Assembly (NCBI RefSeq): GCF_040581485.1
Contig: NC_090133.1
Location: forward strand, 13,268,001-13,332,000
Length of the DNA stretch: 64,000 nt
Direction: 5' to 3'
Origin: Linepithema humile
Taxonomy: Eukaryota; Arthropoda; Insecta; Hymenoptera; Formicidae
Part shown: piece after piece, positions 55,414 to 64,000 of the stretch
Layout of the letters: every line of letters starts with the position of its first letter
How positions within the stretch are numbered: position 1 is the stretch's first letter
Translations under genes and position numbers: made by a program
The notes under the pieces: generated by a model
What the model was told of the DNA's origin: nothing
The model's database searches: none
What the model saw: the letters and a program-made list of their open reading frames with translations, nothing else

Positions 55414-55917
55414 TGTGATGTAAAAGCGAGAGAGAAAAGAGAGAAATGGCGTCCGACAGAGAAAATCGGCGGCATATCAAAAAGGTAGCGGCATCGTGCG
55501 AAAGACGCAGCGGTGTCGCGCAGTAGAGATAGCGGCTTTCTTTTAGATTATTCGGCGTTTTTTGAAAGCGGCACTTTTGAGGAACCCTTCCTAAGCAACT
55601 TTGATTGTTTATAAAAACAAGTAGCGTAGTGTGTGTAGTTTAGTGTCGTCGGTGTATCCCTATAAATTCGGGATACCACGAGCTCAAAAAGTTCAGTTTG
55701 ATGATCGTCGCCAACGAGAAAAGTAACGAGAAAGAGTTAAGAGTAAAGAATTAAGAGTTGTGCGCTAAGAGTTGTGCGTACAAAATAATATTTAAGAGTT
55801 GTGCGAGCGAACAGTCTTGCGAGTTCTGTGTGAGCGAGCAAATGACTGGCCTTATATTTATCAATTGTACCCATTATATTTTACTAAACTAAATATATAC
55901 ATTCTTATAACCTACAT
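55414..55917 (+). repeat. Presumed 5' LTR of element 3
   Basis: Placed between a TGTGATGT start and a CCTACA end before the primer site. Contains TATAAATTCGG and an initiator-like TTCAGTTTGATG downstream (55697-55708), and repeats of AAGAGTTGTGCG. The 3' LTR is outside the window, so the limits are estimates. Confidence 0.45.
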
Positions 55918-56051
55918 AATATTTGGGGGCTCAAGCCGGGATAAGGCCAGCTCAGTCAAAGAGTAGTGAACGTTGAGAGTGACAAGAAGTATTACTGCGA
56001 GACATTGTGAGATACTAAGGTCGATATTGAAATATCGTTTGTCTCGACGAT

Positions 56052-57425
56052 ATGAGTGCTAGACATGCAAGTGATTTGACGGTGGTAGAGTTAAAAAAGG
56101 AACTGAGAAAGCTAGGACTGTCTTGCACGGGCAGCAAAAATGAGTTAATAGTGCGCCTAAATGAGTCAGTTCCCTCCGGTGTATGGATCAAGAAACTACC
56201 AGAAATGCAAACGGCGAAAAACACAGAGGAAGCTACTGACACAAGGGCAGACGAAGGAAGTATCCACGGGTCCGAAGCGCGACCAGAATATCAACCTCGA
56301 GATGCACGTATGCTCGAGATGGAACTAGAGATATTGAGACGAGAAGTTGAATTGCTGAAGACTCACGCAAGGACGACCGTTCATGTGCTGGACGTACGCG
56401 CGGACACAGAGACCAGATTGATGCAACCTAAGATTAATATGAGCGCCATAGCCGAGCTTCTTGCTATATTTAATGGTGCAACGGATAATTTTGAGACATG
56501 GGTAAGCCAATTAAGACTGCTGAAGCGGACTTACCGATTGGATGACGAACACACGAGGATACTGATTGGCATGCGATTACGAGGAAAGGCATTGGAATGG
56601 CTACATTCAAAACCTGAGTTTGTTGAAATATCTGTAGAGGCTTTGCTCATTGAGCTCAGAACTATGTTTGACCACAGACCTAGCAAGGTAATGCTGCGTA
56701 AAAAGTTCGAGGAGCGCGTGTGGAGAAAAAGTGAAACATTTAGTGATTACATGCATCAGAAGGTCATTCTTGGGAACCGCGTGCCGGTCGAAGACGAAGA
56801 GCTTATTGAATATATTATTGACGGCATCCCTGATCGCGTATTGAGAGATCAGGCGCGAATTAGTGGTCTTAAAACGAAGGCGTCACTAATGGAATCGTTT
56901 GAGCGAATTACGCTATGGGACAGGAAACATGCAGCGACAAAGAGCGGCGAGGAGAGATCACGACCAACAACGGACAAGGGTAACGAGAACGGAAAGAATG
57001 AGCAGAAGAGGAATTGCTTCAACTGCGGCCTGTCAGATCATTTCAGTAAAGACTGTCCGACGAAGGAGAGCGGCCGGAAGTGCTTCAAGTGTAACGAGCG
57101 TGGACATATCGCGGCGAAATGTCCTGGAAAGCGAGCGGATGTAAAGGAAAGTTATATCACGACGCAGGTAACACAGACAAAATGTAATAAAGAAGTCGCG
57201 GTAAACGGTCATAATGTTGTTGCGTTGATTGATATCGGAAGCGATTTATGTCTTATGCGTGCAGATCAATATTTTAGCATAGAATCACCCCCGTTAGAAC
57301 GAAGAGAAACGCGATTCCGTGGCATAGGATTGAGGGAAAACATAGCGCTCGGAGAATTTTGTGCAAAATTGACGGTTGACGGAAATTCTTACCCCATTCT
57401 TATTCGCGTTGTTGCTAATGATATA
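56052..57425 (+). CDS. Element 3 Gag with SAP domain, start of protease
   Basis: Begins MSARHASDLTVVELKKELRK. Residues 8-42 form a SAP motif (LTVVELKKELRKLGLSCTGS), a nucleic-acid-binding fold rarely seen at a Gag N-terminus. Then come a coiled coil, a capsid-like region, and zinc knuckles CFNCGLSDHFSKDC and CFKCNERGHIAAKC (about residues 320-356). The protease site follows at about residue 392, as LIDIGSD where the family has D-T/S-G, so the active site appears mutated. Interrupted at 57425 by the LINE. The last 30 codons of the ORF are LINE sequence. Confidence 0.88.
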
Positions 57426-57721
57426 GTAGTAGTAGTAGTTTGTTTATTGATCCCCTTAGGGTTACAATTTTCTCTCTCATTTCCGTTTCTCGCCATACAT
57501 TTCTTTCTTATATAATAACCTTATTCTATACTTAATCTCTACTTATTCTATCCTTATCCTAACTTAACCTATCCGCTTATGGAGCAGGAGCGTGAGCCTT
57601 ATGTGCTCACCCTCTTCCTCCCCTCATCCTATATACACACACACCTCGCTCGCTAAAGGGACTTCCGTTTCCATTGCTTTCCTTCCATCTTATATGTGTT
57701 AATACTTTTTACTTTGCCCCT

Positions 57722-57997
<276 letters not shown>

Positions 57998-58015
57998 ACT
58001 CTCTCTCGCTCTTTC

Positions 58016-58960
58016 TCACTCACCCACTCTCTCTTCCTCCTCCTCACCTAGAATCCAGCCTATCGCCTCTTGCCAACTCCCTCCTCCCTCCTTCCACTTT
58101 CTACATACCTCCCACCATACGTGTTCCCATGTTTCCTTTTCTCCTCCACATAGTCTGCACTTCCTTTTCTCCTCTTCCTCCCAATACCTTCCCTCTCTTA
58201 TTTTATTTCCCAACCTAAATCTCGCTACCCTTTTTCATCTGCTTTCCCCTCATCCTTTTTTTAAGTATCCCGGTATTCCCTCCCCTTTTACTTCTCTATA
58301 CCATCTGTTAAATCTAGATTCTTTTATCCTTTCCCATCTTTCCTTCCTCTGTTTCTCCCTGTCCTTCCTCTCTAACTCTCCATACCACTCCTCTCCTTCC
58401 TCTCTCTTTCTTTCCACCTCCTCGATTGTTATATCCCTCTCTTTGAAGGATTTCTTTCTCTCCTCCTCCCAATCTGATCTTACTTTCCCTTCCTTAAATC
58501 TTTCCTTCATCTCCTCCCTACATTCCCTCGCTATTTCACTCCCTCCCCCCTCTTCTAGCCTTTTCTCAAACCCCCATGCTCTCCTGCCCGCTCTTCCCCT
58601 CATCTTCTCCCTTTGCAACTCTTCTCTTACTAAATATCCTGGTGTCCTTGCTTTTACCCCCAATACCCATCTCAAATATCTCTCTTCTATTCGTTCCATT
58701 TCCTCCCTTTCCTTCCATCCCCATATCTCTACCCCATATCCTATTACCGTCCAAACCAATTTGTCAAACATCCATATCCTTCTCCCCCAGTCCCTCCCAA
58801 ATCTTCTTTTCCCTATCCCCTATACCTACCCCATCACCGCTGTCGCTTTCTTCGCCCTCTCCCTGATTTGCGCCTCCTGTCCTCCGTTCCTTTGTATTTT
58901 ATACCCCAAGTAACTAAATTCTTTTACCTCCTCAATTGCCTTCCCTTTCCATTTCCATAT
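58016..58960 (-). pseudogene. LINE ORF2 C-terminal region with zinc knuckle
   Basis: Frame 58771-58250 (FDKLVWTVIGYGVEIWGWKE...) is the post-RT region. Frame 58213-58016 has CRLCGGEKETWEHVWWEVC, a C-x2-C-x8-H-x5-C-like knuckle typical of many arthropod LINEs. Two TAG stops near 58820-58830 and a break near 58220-58245 interrupt it. Confidence 0.75.
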
Positions 58961-58969
58961 CTTATTTTT

Positions 58970-59803
58970 CTATCTTCCTCCTCTCTTCCCAAATCTCATT
59001 ATCTTCGTTTTTTCGGTGTTTAATTCTAATTTTTTCCTCTCTAGGTATCTCTCTAGTCTCTTCATCATGCCCCTCATCTCCTCCTCCTCCTCCGCCACCA
59101 ACACCATGTCGTCTGCATACGCTAATGAGTATATCCTATTCCCTCCTATTTTAACTCCCCCCCGTTTCACCTTTCCCATTTCCTCCTCTATATCCGCTAA
59201 CATTATATTAAATAATAATGGGCTTAATGGGCATCCCTGTCTCACTCCTCTCGCCGTCCAAAAATTTTCCCCCACCTCCCCTCCTACCCTTACTTTGCTT
59301 TTCGTTTCCAACACCTCTTCTACCCTCTCCACCAGTCCTTTTCTTACCTCTCTCTCTCTCATTGCCCCCACCAATACTCCCCTATCTACAGAATCAAACG
59401 CTGCCTTAAGATCTATAAATAATGCCGTCATTTTCCCTTTCTTTTTCCCTAACTGCCTGTTTACCAAGTAATTCATTATATAAATATTATCTAATGTCCC
59501 CATCCCTTTCCTGAAACCTGTCTGATTCTCCGGCACTATCTCCTTTTCCTCCACTTCCCTCCTCAACCTTTCTGCCAACGTTATCGCGTATATTTTATAA
59601 CACGATGACATTAGTGTCACCCCTCTGTATTCTTCCACTCTCTCTCCATCCCCCTTCTTTACTATTGGCACCACTACTCCCTCCTTCCAGTTCTCCGGCC
59701 ATCCTTCCCCTTTCCACACTCTGTTACACCATTTCCAAACCCACTCCTCCACTTCCTCCCCACCATATTTCCAAGCTTCTCCTGGTATCCCATCTGCCCC
59801 CAT
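58970..59803 (-). pseudogene. LINE reverse transcriptase core
   Basis: 277 codons with ENQTGFRKGMGTLDNIY, ALFIDLKAAFDSVDR (motif A), RQGCPLSPLLFN (motif B), YADDMVLVAE (catalytic motif C) and a thumb-proximal LELNTEKTKIMRFGK. Stops at GKRGGR, then continues as a decayed frame. The upstream link to the endonuclease (59804-60043) has a C-run slip near 59930. Confidence 0.88.
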
Positions 59804-60043
59804 CGCCTTCCCATTTCTTAGCCTTTTTATCGCTTCCTTTATTTCCTTCCTGCTAATCTCTTCTTCCTCATCCCCCTCCTCTTTTTTCCTTCTTCCATTT
59901 CCTTTTACTACTTTCCTTTCTGCCCCCCCCCCCTAATAACCTCATAAAGTACTCCTTCCATTTCTCCATCCCTATCCCATCATTTATCCTTACCCTTCTT
60001 TTCCTCTCTCTATTTATTATTTCCCACACTTCACTTTCCCTTT

Positions 60044-61192
60044 TTACCTTCCTTGCTCTTTTTTCCCACTTTTCATTTTCTTCCTTCCTCTTCCTTTCAC
60101 ATAATTCCTTATATTCTTTTTTTTTTCTTTGTACTTCTTTCCTTCTCCCCCTTTACTTCTCCATCCTCTTAGTTCCCTTCTTACTTCCTTCTTCTTCTCT
60201 TCACAATCTCTGTCCCACCATCCTCCCTTCTTCCCCTCCTTTTTCCCTAATTCCCTCTCTACTTCCCTTATCGCCTTTTTTATCTCCCTCTCCATCCCTT
60301 CCCATTCTACTCCTATTTCTTTCTCCCCCAATTTTATCCCCTCCATCCTTTGTTTGAATTCTTTGCACCCCTCTTCATTCCACACTCCTCTCCATATTCT
60401 TCCTTCTCCCCTGCTCCCGTTCCTCCTCCCTTTTTTTCCTTGTCTCTCCCCCTTCACCCATACCTCCAATGGTTGATGGTCTGAGTCTATTCTGTCCCCT
60501 ATTCTTAAACTTTTTATTTTTTCTCTCGTGTCCTCATCTGCTATTACATAATCTATCACCGTGTTCCCTTTTCCCCCTGTAAACGTGAACTCCTCTTCCT
60601 CCTCTCCCTCTGTGCATTCATTCAGTATTCCCCACCCTCTTTCCTCCAGGAACTCCACCATTACTCTTCCTTCTCTATTAATTTTCCCATCCTTTGATTT
60701 TCTTCTCCTTCCTTCCCCCCTCCCTATTCCATCCTCTTCCTCTTCTCCTATTTCTATACCTCCTCCCTCTACCCCCGTTCTTGCATTAAAATCCCCCCCA
60801 ATTATTGTGTTTACCTCCATCTCCTTCTCCCCCACCCACTGTTCCATGCTCTGTAGCATCTCCTCCATATTTCCATTAACGTATACCCCCACTACCCTCC
60901 ATTTCTGTTTCCCCTTTCTTATTCTTCCTATTATCAGCCCTTCTCTTTCCGTTTCTATTATTTTTCCTTTTTCCATCATCTCCTTTTTTATTCCCATTAT
61001 CATTCCCCCCATCGCCCTTCCTTTTTTATTCTTCTTTTCGGCTACTTGTACTCCCCATTCGTAGCCTCTTGGTAACTTTTCTTTCACCACCCTCCACCCT
61101 TTCTTGTCCATCCATGTCTCTACTAGTATTATTACCTCCCAATTCTTTAATCCTTCCCAGAATTCTTTATCTTTATTTCTCACTCCTGCCAC
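60044..61192 (-). pseudogene. LINE APE-type endonuclease
   Basis: 382 codons. VETWMDKKGW, IIGGDFNARTG and RIDSDHQPLEVWV are the Mg-binding and catalytic motifs of APE-like LINE endonucleases. The typical N-terminal part with the first Asn is not visible in this frame. Followed by a Lys/Glu-rich linker. It nicks the target to prime reverse transcription by family. Confidence 0.85.
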
Positions 61193-61482
61193 ATTCCAGA
61201 ACCCTATTCTCCACTCCTTCTCTTCCGCTTCCTCCCGCTTCCCCTTTTTACCCCTTTCCCTTCTTTCCTCTATCCTGTGCTCCCATCCTCCTCCCTCCTC
61301 CCTTTCCCCTGTCCTCCTACTTTTATGTTACCCTTTCCATCTCTTAATACCTGCTCCTCCTCATCCCACTTCCACCACTGTCCATCTATTCTTATTCTCC
61401 CATACCCTACCCATACATTTTTCCCCTTCCTTTCCTCTTCTCAGGCCCTCTCCTCTAATTTCCATCTCATTCTCCTTTCCTT

Positions 61483-62320
61483 CTATGTCCAGTCCTCTAC
61501 TATCCTTTCTTTTCTACCCTTTAATGTCTTCTTCTTCTCCCATATCTCCCTTCTTTTCTCCTCATTCTCTATCCTTATCCCCACTATCTCTCTTCCTTTA
61601 TCCCTGTCCTCCGCTATCTTCCATGTCTCCTCTATCTTTACCTCTGCTCCTATATCCTTCATTAACCCCTCTACCGCTTCCTTCCTTCTCCCTTTCTTCA
61701 CCTCTATCCCTTTTATTACTAAATTCTTTCTCCTCTCCTCCCTCTCTTTCCTTTCCATTTTCTTTTCTATTTCTTTCAGTCTTAGTTTCATTTCTTCTCC
61801 TTCTCCCTTTTCTTCTTTCCTTTTCCCCTCCCTCTTCTTTTCTCCCTCTCCCTCCATCTTCTCTATTCTCCTCTCCAATCCCTTTATCTGCTTTTTCATC
61901 TCTTCTCTCTCCTCCTTTCATCCCTCCTCCCTCTCTCTAAACTCCTTTATTTCTCTTCTTATATCTTTTATACCCTCCTTCATTTCCTCTTTCATGTCTC
62001 ATTTCCTCCTTCCAATCCTCCAGCCCTATTCTCATTACCTTCTTCATCACCTCCTCCATTTCCCCTTTCCATTTCCTTATCTCCTCCTCTCCCTTCTCTA
62101 TCTCCCTCTGTTCTCCTTCTTTCTTTTCCTCTTTTTTTCCCGGTGATCTAATTGTTTTTTTACTTTTAATAAAAATCTCTTTCTCCTCCCCTTCCTCCTT
62201 TTCCCATGCCTCCTCCCTCTTCCTTTTCCACATTTCCTTTATACATCCATGACTCCCGCATCTTACTCTCCCCCTTCTCGCTTCTCTTATTCCTTCAGCC
62301 ATTTCCCATTTCCTTTCCAT
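61483..62320 (-). pseudogene. LINE ORF1, coiled coil plus RRM-like domain
   Basis: Frame 62320-61937 (MERKWEMAEGIREARRG...) is basic and helical. Frame 61899-61483 continues with a long Lys/Glu coiled coil, then RKNLVIKGIEVKKGRRKEAV and GREIVGIRIENEEKRREIWE, an RRM-like ORF1 domain. One frame slip near 61920 separates them. RNA chaperone by family. Confidence 0.72.
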
Positions 62321-62663
62321 CCTGCTGTGTCGCTACCAGTCCCCTACTCCTATTACTTTCTATTCTCTATACACTCTTTGCTCTCTTTTCTTATCCCGTT
62401 TGTGCCCGTCTCAATGTCCTATATTCTATGTCTGTCCTATGCCTGTCAACCCGTCGCCTTTTTCCTTGCCCTTTCCCTTTCTCCCTGCTCCGCCCCGTAC
62501 TCCCCTCACTCACACACTCTCTCTCTCACCTCCACTCTCTCCTTCACTCACTCTCACCCCTCCTTCTGCTCTCCTCTCGCTTCTCACGTCACCCCAAAAA
62601 CTTTGCTCTACTCCACGTGTCTCACTCTATCGCACCGGAAACGGAAGTCCTGCTAATGATATA

Positions 62664-63990
62664 ATTAGTCATAAATTTCTTATCGGAACTGATTTTCTGA
62701 ACACAATAGAGTTGCATATTAAAAACGGTGATATATTGATTAATCCTGTCAAGAATACGGTTGCTGATATTCATACGTTGCCCGAGATTTTTCAAATAGA
62801 TTTGGGATACGAAGAGAAGAAAGACGAAGTAGATTTAACGTATATTTCGAATGACGCGCACCGGTCGATCCTTGAAAACATTATAAGCAATTACAAACCC
62901 GTCAAGACTTAAGAGACTAGTGTTGAAATGTCAATTATTTTAAAAGATGAGGGACCCGTGTATCAGAGGGCTCGACGACTATCTGTAGAAGAGAGAGAAA
63001 AAATAAATAAAATTATTAGTGAATGGATTCAAGACGGTGTTGTGCGACCCTCTTTATCCGATTACGCGAGTCCTGTGGTTCTAACCGCAAAGAAAGATGG
63101 AAGTACTAGATTATGCGTAGATTATCGACAACTTAATAAAAAGATCATATCCCCTTCCGCTTATAGAGGATCAGTTAGATCGTTTGCAGAATATGAAATA
63201 TTTTAGTACGTTGGATTTGAAAAACGGATTTTTCCACGTACCGATAAATAAAGATAGTCAGAAATACACAGCGTTTATAGTACCAGATGGACAGTACGAA
63301 TTTCTTAGAGTGCCGTTCGGGCTTTGCAACTCACCGTCAGTTTTCTAGCGATTCATAAATGCGACTTTTAAAAACGCAATACACGACGGAATAGTGTTAA
63401 CTTATCTAGACGATTTAATAATTCCTTCTGTAGACGAAATTACCGGAATAAGAAATCTTGAAGTCATATTAAAAATCGCAAGTGAGGCGGGGCTAAATAT
63501 CAATTGGAAGAAGTGCCATTTTTTACGAGCTAGGATAGAATTCCTTGGCCACATAATAGAAGACGGTCGAGTGTATCCATCTATGCAAAAAACCGAAGCA
63601 ATACGTAAATTTCCGGAACCGAGTAGTGTTAAACAAGTACAGAGCTTTCTTGGACTAAGCGGTTATTTTAGAAAATTTGTGCCAAAATATTCGATCATAG
63701 CGCGACCGTTGACTAACCTGTTAAAATCAAATACGAAGTTTCGTTTTGAAGAAAATGAAAAAAGAGCATTTATTTGTCTAAAAGATATTTTGTGCGATAA
63801 ACCTGTATTACGATTGTATAGAGTAAACGCTGCGACAGAATTGCATACGGACGCGTCAATCGATGGCTATGGTGCAATTCTTTTACAAAAAAGCGATGAA
63901 GATTGCGCGTTTCATCCTACTTATTACTCAAGCGGTAAGACTACACCTACAGAGCGTTGATACACCAGTTACGAACTAGAAGTACTCGCT
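62664..63990 (+). pseudogene. Element 3 protease end and reverse transcriptase
   Basis: The protease resumes with ISHKFLIGTDFLNTIE. After a stop at 62910, the RT starts near 62928: VYQRARRLSVEEREKI, ASPVVLTAKKDGSTRLCVDY, then a short deletion near 63142 that shifts the frame, then FSTLDLKNGF, FGLCNSPS, a TAG near 63346, the catalytic YLDD, FLGLSGYFRKFVPKY and the start of RNase H (ELHTDASIDGYGAILLQ). A TGA at 63958 interrupts RNase H. The order is normal for gypsy. Confidence 0.88.
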
Positions 63991-64000
63991 ATAATTAAAG

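Noticed and set aside
60129..62912. Long Pro/Ser/Leu-rich plus-strand ORFs
   Set aside because: Antisense shadows of LINE ORF1 and the endonuclease. Open only because the strand is nearly all pyrimidine.

Overview
The window looks like insect nuclear DNA, probably hymenopteran and possibly an ant. The reasons are AT-rich intergenic DNA, a short run of CCTAA units (the insect TTAGG telomere-type repeat), mariner, hAT and Penelope-like elements, Ty3/gypsy-type LTR elements with tRNA-type primer sites, and many foldback MITEs. The species call is inference. Little of the window is host gene. The best host candidates are a TPR exon (851-991), a second TPR gene start at 45828-46421 with an RFX X-box-like promoter motif, a C-terminal RING-finger exon on the minus strand (40635-40823), and a first exon at 44291-44393 (minus).

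Layout. 0-8 kb: a mariner relic, the TPR exon, a 3.8 kb palindromic DD41D Tc1/mariner element (1391-5164) and a polyA-tailed retroelement with Gag-like zinc knuckles but no visible reverse transcriptase (5544-8007). 8-13 kb: a hAT-like foldback element with an exact 8-bp TSD (8231-12198) carrying a palindromic Penelope-like element (PLE) in its centre. 13.9-16.0 kb: a GC-rich block of unrecognised ORFs containing a decayed duplicated gene. 16.7-32.0 kb: a 15.3 kb hAT-type element with near-1-kb inverted repeats and its own decayed transposase. It is invaded by a TA-flanked MITE and by an LTR retrotransposon (22405-31178), which is itself invaded by a second LTR retrotransposon (25624-30192). 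32.2-33.5 kb: a nearly intact mariner with one stop codon.

34-44 kb: about 670 bp of (GA)n, an array of micro-hairpins in 21-bp-spaced pairs (35047-35385), a second hAT-like palindrome with a central PLE (35491-38508), a 1.2 kb minisatellite, the RING exon next to a MITE, and a hAT deletion derivative (41773-43579). 45-55 kb: the TPR gene start, further foldback elements, a second palindromic DD41D element and a 44-bp minisatellite. 55.4 kb to the end: a plus-strand gypsy-type element (SAP domain, two zinc knuckles, protease, RT) split inside its protease by a 5.2 kb non-LTR retrotransposon whose coding strand is strongly purine-rich.

Recurring theme: four elements of two unrelated classes (two DD41D transposons, two PLEs) share one architecture. 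The 3' end of the ORF plus its flank is repeated in inverted orientation at the 5' side, giving long palindromes with a short unique centre. Most coding sequences are broken by stops or frameshifts, so the window reads as a recent, deeply nested transposon cluster around a few host exons.
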